A stretch of 64,000 bases of DNA from an uncultured Desulfovibrio sp. (GTDB taxonomy: Bacteria; Desulfobacterota; Desulfovibrionia; Desulfovibrionales; Desulfovibrionaceae): assembly GCA_913060505.1 (NCBI GenBank), contig CAJXRQ010000016.1, forward strand, positions 1 to 64,000, in the 5' to 3' direction. Below the pieces are notes generated by a model, which worked only from the letters and a program-made list of their open reading frames with translations, did not search any database and was not told the origin of the DNA. The position numbers and the translations under genes are program-made. This document shows, piece after piece, positions 27,978 to 38,204 of the stretch (positions are counted from its first letter, which is position 1; the number at the start of each line of letters is the position of its first letter).

Positions 27978-29276
27978 CTAGGCTGCAGGAAGGATCACTT
28001 CCGGTCCGGTAGCGCGAATATGCAAGGGGACAACGGAATTCGGGCCAAAAACCCGCTCCATGGCCCCGACGTAGTCTGCGAACGCATCATGAGGAACATA
28101 CGCCTGAATCGTACCAGCAAAGCCCCCGCCCTGAATACGCCATGCACCTTTACCGCCGAGCAGCCGTTCAGTTAGAGCCAGCGCCAATGGGATAGGCTGC
28201 TCGGTAGGCTTGTTGGTACAAAAACAATTCTGCAAAAGGCGGCAGGAAGATTCTCCGGCATCGTTTACCAGTTTCAGGAATTGATTCATATTCCCGCTTC
28301 GCAAAGCCCGAGCCTGTCGGTCAACACGCGCATCGTCCTCAACAAAATGCAACAGGCGAAGCACAGCCCGCTCTCCGACCTTTTCCCGAAGCCAGGAAGC
28401 GGATTCCAGAATTTGTTCAACGCTGATGCCCCGCGCGTAATCCTGACCAAGCAACTTCGCGGCAGCGTGCATTTCACTGGCGATTGCCGCATATTCGGAG
28501 GTCAGGTCAGCATGGTCTCCCCCCGTATTGATTACCGCAAGCCGGTATCCGGCACTTTCCACATCGCATTCGATGGGTTCAATGACCGGGGCGTCGGGAT
28601 TCCCGAAATCAATCTCGGAGACTCCCTTGAATGCACAGGCAATCTGGTCCATGAGGCCACACGGCTTTTGGAAATACACATTCTCTGCCATGCGTGCGAC
28701 AGATGCTATCCTGAGCGTGGGAACCGAACCGGAATTATAAAGCTGGCTGAAAATCGCCCCCACAAGCACCTCGAACGCAGCGGATGAACTCAATCCGGCC
28801 CCCATGGGAACACTGCTGTTGATACATGCGCTGAAGCCCCCAACAGCCAACCCGGCTTCGATAAACCCGGCAGCAACTCCTCGCACCAAAGCCGCGGGTT
28901 TTCCTGCCTCGGTGCCCTCCGGCGAAAGATTGGAAAGATCCACGAAAATGGTTTCCGCAAACCCTGCGGACTTGATGCGCACCTTCATGTCATTGGAAGG
29001 CGTAACCACCGCTAGACAATCCAGATGCACGGCGGCCGCCAATACTCGTCCATGGTTATGGTCGGTGTGGTTACCGCCAAGCTCCGTTCTCCCGGGGACG
29101 CTCAGCAACATGCCCGGTCCGGGGCCGAATTCCTGCTCCGTGAGCTTCAGCAAGGCGGCGTAACGGCTCCTTTGTTCGCCAAGGCTCTCCGGCCCACCAT
29201 ACATGCTGGCAAGAACAGCATCGATATCACCGCCCTGAACGGCTTCACGCATGCGAGCAAAAGTATCCTGCTTCAT
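27978..29276 (-). CDS. galK: Galactokinase
   Basis: This 432-residue GHMP kinase phosphorylates galactose at C1 with ATP. The galactokinase signature is GRTELGGNHTDHNHG, with Gly-Arg-Thr where most family members have GR(V/I)NLIGEHTDY. The ATP-binding loop is PMGAGLSSSAAFEV, and the third motif is WRIQGGGFAGTIQAYVP. GAGGATGAC stands just before ATG 29276. The gap to galT is one base, so they are co-translated. The protein is somewhat longer than the usual 380-390 residues because of an N-terminal extension (about 55 residues before the signature). Confidence 0.95.
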   Translation of the reverse strand: MKQDTFARMREAVQGGDIDAVLASMYGGPESLGEQRSRYAALLKLTEQEFGPGPGMLLSVPGRTELGGNHTDHNHGRVLAAAVHLDCLAVVTPSNDMKVRIKSAGFAETIFVDLSNLSPEGTEAGKPAALVRGVAAGFIEAGLAVGGFSACINSSVPMGAGLSSSAAFEVLVGAIFSQLYNSGSVPTLRIASVARMAENVYFQKPCGLMDQIACAFKGVSEIDFGNPDAPVIEPIECDVESAGYRLAVINTGGDHADLTSEYAAIASEMHAAAKLLGQDYARGISVEQILESASWLREKVGERAVLRLLHFVEDDARVDRQARALRSGNMNQFLKLVNDAGESSCRLLQNCFCTNKPTEQPIPLALALTERLLGGKGAWRIQGGGFAGTIQAYVPHDAFADYVGAMERVFGPNSVVPLHIRATGPEVILPAA

Positions 29277-29277
29277 G

Positions 29278-30318
29278 TCATCCTCTGCTCAGATAATGAA
29301 TTTCAGACAATTCGCGCAAAGTCGCTGCACTCAACTCCGGGGTTATGTCCCTTTGCGGCATGGCCAGCATTTCGTAGCCGACCATGAATTTGCGCACGGA
29401 AGCCGAACGCAGCAGCGGGGGATAATAGTGAAAATGAAAATGCCATTCCGGGTGTTCTCCTCCGTCCGAAGGGCGTTGATGAATCCCCATGGAATACGGA
29501 AAGGAGGCCTGAAAAAGATTGTCGTAACGAACGCCCAAACGGACAAGGGCGTCCGCGAGATCATCACGGCAGGCGTCGTCCATGCCGTCAAGCCCTGTCA
29601 TGTGCTGGCGCGGAAGAAGCATCACTTCATAAGGCCATACTGCCCAGAAAGGAACAAGCGCCACAAAGGAATCATTCTCAAGAACAATACGACGTCCGTC
29701 CTCAAGCTCACGCTTCACATAGCGACACAATAGACATTCGCCCTTTTCATCAAGATGCTTTTGCTGGTGCAATTGCTCTGCGGCCGGAATCGTGGGCATA
29801 CCACCCGAGGCCCATATCTGACCGTGTGGGTGGGGGTTGGAACACCCCATAACCGCTCCCCTGTTTTCGAATATCTGCACGTAGCCGATCTCGTCACGCT
29901 CCCCCAGTTCCAGATACTGCTCGGTCCAAACATCCACAACCCGACGAACCTGATGACGTTCCATACGCGCCATGGAGAGGTCATGCCGTGGGGAGTAACA
30001 AATGACCCGGCATACGCCCGACTCGGGTTCCGCGCGGAACAAGTCGTCATCCGGGGCTGTGTTTCGGCCCGATTGAGGAGGCAGCAGCGCGGCAAAGTCA
30101 TTATCGAAAACAAACGTGCCGTCATAGTCCGGGTTCACTTCCCCGTTGGCGCGCACATTCCCGGGACACAAATAGCAACCAGCGTCGAACTCGGGCATTT
30201 CATCCTTTGCCGGCGCATCCTGTTGCCCCTGCCACGGACGTTTCGTCCTGTGCGGGGAAACCAGAACCCACTCACCGGTAAGAGCGTTGAATCGCCGGTG
30301 CGGATGGTCGTCAAACAC
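29278..30318 (-). CDS. galT: Galactose-1-phosphate uridylyltransferase
   Basis: Moves UMP from UDP-glucose to galactose-1-phosphate (Leloir pathway). I place the start at GTG 30318 with GGGAG upstream, which gives [32 protein letters not shown], the normal family N-terminus (346 residues). A TTG at 30333 would add five residues. CYLCPGN provides the zinc-binding Cys pair, and [13 protein letters not shown] carries the catalytic His-x-His of the uridylylated intermediate. The C-terminal half contains WEWHFHYYPP-like [15 protein letters not shown]. It is the first gene of the operon. No galE is present in this window. Confidence 0.96.
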   Translation of the reverse strand: MFDDHPHRRFNALTGEWVLVSPHRTKRPWQGQQDAPAKDEMPEFDAGCYLCPGNVRANGEVNPDYDGTFVFDNDFAALLPPQSGRNTAPDDDLFRAEPESGVCRVICYSPRHDLSMARMERHQVRRVVDVWTEQYLELGERDEIGYVQIFENRGAVMGCSNPHPHGQIWASGGMPTIPAAEQLHQQKHLDEKGECLLCRYVKRELEDGRRIVLENDSFVALVPFWAVWPYEVMLLPRQHMTGLDGMDDACRDDLADALVRLGVRYDNLFQASFPYSMGIHQRPSDGGEHPEWHFHFHYYPPLLRSASVRKFMVGYEMLAMPQRDITPELSAATLRELSEIHYLSRG

Positions 30319-30392
30319 GCTGCAATCTCCCAAAAAAGTTCATCGTTAAGCGAAGGCTTGAAATGTTACAAAAAACTCTCAAAAAATTTACT

Positions 30393-30416
30393 GCAAACGT
30401 TACCGCAAACGTTTTC
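30393..30416 (-). promoter_or_regulatory. Tandem LacI-family operators in front of galT
   Basis: GCAAACGTTA (30393-30402) and GCAAACGTTT (30405-30414) each carry the CG-centred palindrome AAACGTTW typical of LacI/GalR operators. Their centres are 12 bp apart. On the minus strand they lie about 75-100 bases upstream of the galT start, followed by AT-rich sequence that could hold the promoter. They are the natural site for the LacI-type regulator of the operon. Confidence 0.65.
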
Positions 30417-30595
30417 GACAAAGGACCATAACATGGTTGTCATGTCAAGAACTCACGAAGAAATGGCACCCTCTCCAATCGAGTTTTATCAACTTAATGC
30501 GTTATAAAACTCCGGCAAACAAAAACAGCCGTTCATATAACAAACATCCTATGCTAGAGTAATTTCCCGGGCCAACCTCAAGCAGAGGATCACTT

Positions 30596-31831
30596 ATGAA
30601 AAAGAGGCCGCACATTCTTTTTGTCGACGACGAACCGAAAGTTATTTCCAGCATACGCCGCACACTCCGATCCCGGGAAAAGAATTGGGATGTTTCTTTT
30701 GCGGAATCGGGACAGAAAGCTCTTGAGATTATTGATACGGTGAATGTGGATGTTCTGATTTCAGACATACAAATGCCCGGCATGAGCGGACAGGAACTTT
30801 TTGACAAAGTGCATGACATTTCGCCGTCAACGGTTCGCATCGTACTTTCCGGCACCATGGAAGTTGGCAACGTGGTCGAAACCATGCACAACGCCCACCG
30901 CTATCTGACCAAACCCTGTACGGCCGAGGCGCTCATACAGGAAATCAGGGAAGCTCTTGTCGTTCATGAAGACGTTCAATCTTCAAACGTGCAGGACATA
31001 GCTGCCCACATTGACCACCTGCCGGTGCTGCCGGAAGTCTATCGCAAGATCGAAGAGGAATTGTCCGAAGAGTCTCCATCCATGCAGCGCGTGGCCGACA
31101 TTATTACCGAAGACCCCAGCCTTGTAGCCTCAGTGCTCAAACTGACCAACTCTCCCTTTTTTGGTCTCAGCCACAACATCACGTCCATATTTCAAGCAAT
31201 CAACCTTCTCGGCCTGCAAACGATCAAGGCCCTCATTCTTTCGCAGCACCTTTTCTGGGGGGAGAAGAATCGGAAAAATCCGCCTTTTTCCGTTCAACTG
31301 CTTTGGGAACACAGTTTCCGGGTTGGCAACATGGCTCGCCACATTGCCGCGGGAGAAACTTCGGACAGAAATCTCATAGCGCTTTGCCACATAGCCGGGA
31401 TACTGCACGATATCGGCAAACTGACGTTGGCAAACGCATTCCCCAAGGAATACGAAAAAGTTTTGGAACAAGTAGATGCGGGCGTTTCGATCCACCTCGC
31501 AGAAAAGGAAGTGTTAGGCGCGGACCACGCAGAAATAGGCATGTATATTATGGACTTGTGGGGGATAGATTGTGGTATTACCATGGGAATAGGCATGCAC
31601 CACGCGGTAAATTCTTCCTCCGTCACAATTCCTTTGATTCTGGCGACAGCAGACCATCTGGACCATCTGTGGATTGTTTTCAACCAACAATACACGGGTA
31701 CCAAAATGCCCGAACCGCTCCTCAATGAGATACAAAATAACGGCACGCTTGAACGTTGGAAGGCATATATACTTGAAAACTGGCCGGAGATAACAGAGAT
31801 CACGGGATTCAGAGAGGAGATCGAGACATGA
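30596..31831 (+). CDS. Response regulator with HDOD output domain
   Basis: This protein has 411 residues. The receiver (about 5-120) has LFVDDEPK, LISDIQMPGMSG with the phospho-acceptor Asp, and YLTKPC. The HDOD domain (about 140-345) begins LPVLPEVYRKIEEEL and includes AGILHDIGKLTLANAFP, so one HD pair is retained, as in many HDOD proteins that are not known phosphohydrolases. HDOD proteins act in signalling, often with c-di-GMP networks, but without a uniform biochemical role. AGAGGATC precedes the ATG. The stop overlaps the next receiver gene by four bases (ATGA), so the two are co-translated and probably work together. Confidence 0.9.
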   Translation: MKKRPHILFVDDEPKVISSIRRTLRSREKNWDVSFAESGQKALEIIDTVNVDVLISDIQMPGMSGQELFDKVHDISPSTVRIVLSGTMEVGNVVETMHNAHRYLTKPCTAEALIQEIREALVVHEDVQSSNVQDIAAHIDHLPVLPEVYRKIEEELSEESPSMQRVADIITEDPSLVASVLKLTNSPFFGLSHNITSIFQAINLLGLQTIKALILSQHLFWGEKNRKNPPFSVQLLWEHSFRVGNMARHIAAGETSDRNLIALCHIAGILHDIGKLTLANAFPKEYEKVLEQVDAGVSIHLAEKEVLGADHAEIGMYIMDLWGIDCGITMGIGMHHAVNSSSVTIPLILATADHLDHLWIVFNQQYTGTKMPEPLLNEIQNNGTLERWKAYILENWPEITEITGFREEIET

Positions 31832-32982
31832 CGGAAACTCCCGACAAGCCGCGCATTCTCATTGTTGACGACGAGGAAAAGGTTCTGTCCTCGCTCAAAC
31901 GCCAATTACGCAACGACTTCCAAGTGGACACCAACACTGACCCTTCCGACGCCCTGGAAAAATTCAACAAATCGACCTCGTATGCGGTTGTGCTTTCGGA
32001 CTATAAAATGCCAAAAATCAACGGGGTGGATTTTCTCATTCAAGTTAAACAGCTTGCCCCGGATTCCACGCGTATGATGCTCACAGGCTTTGCAGATCTT
32101 GAAAATGCCATGCGTGCGGTCAACGAAGGACATGTTTTTCGATTCATGGCCAAACCCTGCCCACCGGAAACATTATTCGCCAATCTCATGGAGGGCACTC
32201 GCCAATATGAGCTGGTCACTTCCAAACGGGTTTTGCTTGAACAAACGCTCAAGGGAAGCATTGAGCTGATGAGTGAAATTACGTCTTTGGTTAATCCGGA
32301 AGCCGCAGCTCGTACCAACAGGGTCAAACTGATAGTACGATTCCTCTGCCAGAAAATGGGAATCAGGGACATCTGGCGCTATGAAATGGGCACAACGCTC
32401 TCGCAAATCGGCTGTGTAATCCTGCCACAGCAATTCATGGATAAGCTTGTGTGCAAAGAAGGCCTTGATGACGAAGAAAAACAGATGTTCGAGATGCACC
32501 CTTTCATTGGACAAAATCTCATCTCGAAATTGCCCAGGATGTCTGAAATTGGTCAAATGGTTGCATATCAGCTGAAAGGCTTTGATGGGAGTGGTCCTCC
32601 CAGAGACAGAGTCAGCGGGGAAGATATTCCCTTGGGCGGACGCATCCTCAAGATCGCGCTTGACTACGACACGGAACGGCAGCGGGATCCGACCCCCAGC
32701 AAGGCGTTCAAGGCATTGGAGGATAACTGCGACCAATACGACCCGCAACTACTCTATTTTCTGGAAGGAATGTTAGGCGTGGAAGCGCGTTACCAAATGC
32801 TTGAATTGTCATTATGCGAATTGGAACCGGGGATGATTCTTCATGACGACATCGTCTCGGAACAAGGGGCATTGCTGTTGCCAAAAAGTATCGAGTTGGA
32901 CAAGGACAAAATCGACAGGCTTCATTTGTTTGCCGACAAAATAGGTCTCATGCAGCCCTTCCCTGTACTCAAACCAGGTTGA
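31828..32982 (+). CDS. Response regulator with degenerate HD-GYP domain
   Basis: This protein has 384 residues. The receiver (8-125) is intact (ILIVDDEEK, VVLSDYKMPKING, FMAKPC). The output fold resembles HD-GYP: LSQIGCVILP, HPFIGQNLI and the segment FDGSGPPRDRVSGEDIPLGGRILKIALDYD occupy the expected places. However, HDIGK is replaced by SQIGC, the HHE motif by YQLKG, and GYP by GPP, so metal binding and c-di-GMP hydrolysis should be lost. A C-terminal extension of about 70 residues follows (ELEPGMILHDDIVSEQGALLL), also usual in this family. It is translationally coupled to the REC-HDOD gene. Its 3' end overlaps the convergent kinase by 14 bases. Confidence 0.85.
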   Translation: MTETPDKPRILIVDDEEKVLSSLKRQLRNDFQVDTNTDPSDALEKFNKSTSYAVVLSDYKMPKINGVDFLIQVKQLAPDSTRMMLTGFADLENAMRAVNEGHVFRFMAKPCPPETLFANLMEGTRQYELVTSKRVLLEQTLKGSIELMSEITSLVNPEAAARTNRVKLIVRFLCQKMGIRDIWRYEMGTTLSQIGCVILPQQFMDKLVCKEGLDDEEKQMFEMHPFIGQNLISKLPRMSEIGQMVAYQLKGFDGSGPPRDRVSGEDIPLGGRILKIALDYDTERQRDPTPSKAFKALEDNCDQYDPQLLYFLEGMLGVEARYQMLELSLCELEPGMILHDDIVSEQGALLLPKSIELDKDKIDRLHLFADKIGLMQPFPVLKPG

Positions 32983-35599
32983 TACGGTCCTCGCCCGGGG
33001 ACGGTTCCGTGGGAACGCGCACAACAAATGTTGTTCCCTCTCCTTCCCTCGTCTTCACATCAATACTCCCACCGTGGGCAAGAACGACCACATTATGCGC
33101 TATGGCCAATCCCTGACCAGTCCCCTTGCCTACATCCTTGGTGGTGAAGAACGGATCAAATATCCGCTCCACAACGAATTCCGGCATACCTGTTCCCGAA
33201 TCTTCCACTTCGATAACGACATTCCCTTCCTCAACTCGGGTCCGGATGTGAATTTGGCCTTTGATGTCTGGCGTTTGCCCGATCCGAGCCTCCACGGCAT
33301 GGGCAGCATTGACGATCAAATTCAGGAGAACCTGACTCATTTCACTCTTGAGGCAGAATACATCCGGTAAATTCTCGTCAAGCTCCAACGTCATATCCGA
33401 ACAATATTTCCATTCATTGGTGGATACGGTTACCGCATTACGAATAATATCGTTCATGTCGTGCTGTGCTTTGGAAACTTCCCCGGGATGTGCCAACTGT
33501 TTCACGGAACGAACGATTTCCGTTACCCGTTGCAATCCCTCCAGCGATTCATCCAATGCTCCGGGAAGATCTTCCCTGAGGAACTGCAATTCGTCCCTAT
33601 CCAAAGATGCCTCGATTTTTTCGGCCAATTGGCGGTCCGTTAAAGAGCCGTCCACGGCATCCAGCACAACAAGACAGCCGGTCAACATATCCATAAGCGT
33701 ACCAAATGACGTTTGAAGAAAACGCAGGTTGCTGTCCACATATTGGGTCGGCGTATTAATTTCATGCGCAATACCTGCTGCAAGTTCCCCGATGGATTCC
33801 AACTTTTGCGCCTGCCGCAATTGTGCTTCAAGCACCAATTGTTCGGTGACGTCGCGTGCAACAGCCACGATGTTGATAATTTTTCCTTCCCTGTTGCGAA
33901 CCGGAGCTATCGTACTTTCCTGCTCATACGTTGTGCCGTCCTTGCGACGGTTGATGAACCGTCCACTCCACACTTCCCCGGCAAAAATCGTCGTCCACAT
34001 ATTTGCATAAAACTCGGGAGAATGTTCTCCGCTTGCAAGAATACCGGGAGTCTCACCCAGAAGTTCCTCGCGGGAATACCCGGTAACTTCCTGAAAAGCA
34101 GGATTCACATATTCAATAACGCCGTCCGGGTCTGTAATGACTACCATTTCCGCTGATTGTTCGATCGCAGCAGCCAACCGCAGATGCTGTGCTTCGGCTT
34201 CCTTGATGCGGGAAATATCCGTAAAGGTCAGTACATAACCGACCCGCTCTCCTTGACGATTATTAAGAGGAACACGTTGGAGCAATACCCAAAGAATCTG
34301 GTCTCTCTTGAGCATTCGAAATTCCGTTCGAGGATCGTTCACAAACCCCTTTGAGGATATCCAGAAGGCTTTCAAAAAATCCCGGTCCTCGGGATGAATG
34401 TGCTGCAACCACCCGTGCCCGGCCATTTCGGCCGCATAAGACCCTGTCATTTCATGCATCTTTTCATTGGCGTATATCAAATTACCATGTACATCCGTAA
34501 TCACGATCCCAACGGGGGAGGCCTTTGCTATTCCTCGAAAACGTTCTTCGACTTCTCGGCGTGCCTGCTGCGCCAAATACTGCGGTGTAACATCCACGCC
34601 GATGCACAGCAGTTCCGAAACAGTTCCCTCATCGTCCATCATGGGCCGCACAGTCCAGGAAACGTGCGCCTCCGAACCATCCTTACGTACGGCCAAAGCC
34701 TCTATCGCTCCCTGCCGGTCTTTGTTTGAGGAAAAATCAAATATTCTCTGTCCTTCGTTTTCAGCCAGCAAAATTCCGAATGCTGGCATTCCGGCCAAAC
34801 GTTCAAACCCGAAAAACTCACGGGCATACCGGTTGGCCAGACCAATAATACCGTCGCGCTGGATGCGAACGATAATGTTGTTGGCGCCTTCCACCAATTC
34901 CCGATATTGTCTTTCACTGTTCTGCAAAGCCTGCAAAACGGGATCACTCACACGATGGAACAGGTACAAACTGATAAAAACCATCCCCCCGCCAACCGCC
35001 AAGCTTAACACCATGGCCAAGGCAAAAGGACGAAGAAACGTCAGCAGATCAAAATGGGCCACAATTCCCAACAAACCGGAACGGGTAATGATTGGACCGT
35101 ATGCAGCGACGATCCAACGGCCGGAAAAATCACGCTCAAGCCCTTTGCCAAAACGGGATTGAAGGGCCTTGCCCATGGGAAATCCATCATGCTGAGATAA
35201 CGGAATCCAGGCAGAAGGATCATCAGATGATACTCGCTCACTGCCCCGAACCAACATGTGAATTCTGTCCCCTTCAACTTTGGCAACACAAAAGGCGGCG
35301 CGCCCACCGCCGCGCCTGTATCGGGAATGAGCTGTGGCTACAATGTCGACAGTATACGCAAGCGGAGTCCTCTCACACATGCTGGCGGGGTCTTCCATAT
35401 GCGTCATGTCGAATTTTTCTATGAACGTGATGTGACTATAGACCATCTCGCTCAAAAGCATCTGCTGTTCCTTCAGGGAGGTATAGCCGAGCACTAATGT
35501 GCTGACGATAGAAATCCCTCCGACCAGCACTCCCATGATAAGGCCCAGAATCAGCAACCGCTTTTTCCGGTCGTACTTCCTGCCGAATTCTTTATTCAT
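32969..35599 (-). CDS. Membrane histidine kinase with three PAS domains
   Basis: The protein is 876 residues from ATG 35599 (MNKEFGRKYDRKKR). The frame is open 78 bases further, but that leader (FFFCR, CFFFATI) looks untranslated. TM1 is at about 17-40, a periplasmic domain of 150 residues follows, and TM2 is at 195-220. PAS domains lie at about 235-355, 360-480 and 485-600 (the last is TGYSREELLGETPGIL). The kinase core has AGIAHEINTPTQYVDSN with His612, a variant HisKA (NTPTQY instead of RTPLN), and an ATPase with LIVNAAHAV, DSGTGMPE and GTGQGLAIAHN. There is no receiver. It is convergent with the REC-HD gene. Its partner may be one of the two adjacent receivers. Confidence 0.9.
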   Translation of the reverse strand: MNKEFGRKYDRKKRLLILGLIMGVLVGGISIVSTLVLGYTSLKEQQMLLSEMVYSHITFIEKFDMTHMEDPASMCERTPLAYTVDIVATAHSRYRRGGGRAAFCVAKVEGDRIHMLVRGSERVSSDDPSAWIPLSQHDGFPMGKALQSRFGKGLERDFSGRWIVAAYGPIITRSGLLGIVAHFDLLTFLRPFALAMVLSLAVGGGMVFISLYLFHRVSDPVLQALQNSERQYRELVEGANNIIVRIQRDGIIGLANRYAREFFGFERLAGMPAFGILLAENEGQRIFDFSSNKDRQGAIEALAVRKDGSEAHVSWTVRPMMDDEGTVSELLCIGVDVTPQYLAQQARREVEERFRGIAKASPVGIVITDVHGNLIYANEKMHEMTGSYAAEMAGHGWLQHIHPEDRDFLKAFWISSKGFVNDPRTEFRMLKRDQILWVLLQRVPLNNRQGERVGYVLTFTDISRIKEAEAQHLRLAAAIEQSAEMVVITDPDGVIEYVNPAFQEVTGYSREELLGETPGILASGEHSPEFYANMWTTIFAGEVWSGRFINRRKDGTTYEQESTIAPVRNREGKIINIVAVARDVTEQLVLEAQLRQAQKLESIGELAAGIAHEINTPTQYVDSNLRFLQTSFGTLMDMLTGCLVVLDAVDGSLTDRQLAEKIEASLDRDELQFLREDLPGALDESLEGLQRVTEIVRSVKQLAHPGEVSKAQHDMNDIIRNAVTVSTNEWKYCSDMTLELDENLPDVFCLKSEMSQVLLNLIVNAAHAVEARIGQTPDIKGQIHIRTRVEEGNVVIEVEDSGTGMPEFVVERIFDPFFTTKDVGKGTGQGLAIAHNVVVLAHGGSIDVKTREGEGTTFVVRVPTEPSPGEDRINLV

Positions 35600-35835
35600 G
35601 GTTTCGATTGTAGCAAAAAAAAAGCAACTCTCCATGATTATTCGGCAAAAAAAGAAACATTCGGCATGCGTTTTCAATCACCGCAGGCCTGAACATTGAA
35701 CAGTCTCACACACTGACGTTTTTGTAAAAAAGACCTTTTTTTTCGACATTTCTGGAAACATATTTGTAACTTAATTCGCAACTCAAAACACCTCATTTTG
35801 ATCAACACACTGGAATAAATTAAAAAGTATACCAT

Positions 35836-35851
35836 TGGCCCAGTATTTGTT
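35836..35851 (+). promoter_or_regulatory. Possible sigma-54 promoter of glnN
   Basis: TGGCCCAGTATTTGTT matches the -24/-12 consensus TGGCACRNNNNTTGCW except for A to C at the fifth base and C to T in TTGC. It is about 80 bases upstream of the glnN start. Sigma-54 control of a glutamine synthetase would be unsurprising, but the match is imperfect. The rest of the 330-base gap is AT-rich, without another signal I can name. Confidence 0.35.
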
Positions 35852-35931
35852 AGGGAGTGCGGATTACATAAGCAACGATATTCCGGTCTCCGTGCCCGGA
35901 TACTACAAATGTGTTTCAAGGAGATGCAGTA

Positions 35932-38115
<2,184 letters not shown>

Positions 38116-38140
38116 TTCCTGTTTCCCGAAAAAGCATAAA

Positions 38141-38170
38141 ACAGCCCGGTTTTCTCGGAAACCGGGCTGT
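38141..38170 (+). terminator. Rho-independent terminator of glnN
   Basis: A perfect 12-bp stem (ACAGCCCGGTTT / AAACCGGGCTGT) with a 6-base loop is followed by TTCTGTT, 25 bases after the glnN stop. It may also stop the convergent activator transcript. Confidence 0.88.
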
Positions 38171-38204
38171 TTCTGTTAAGGAACCCAGAAATCAATGGCA
38201 ACAA

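Noticed and set aside
30465-30485. TGGCACCCTCTCCAAT as a sigma-54 promoter before the REC-HDOD gene
   Set aside because: The -24 box is good, but there is no TTGC at the -12 position.
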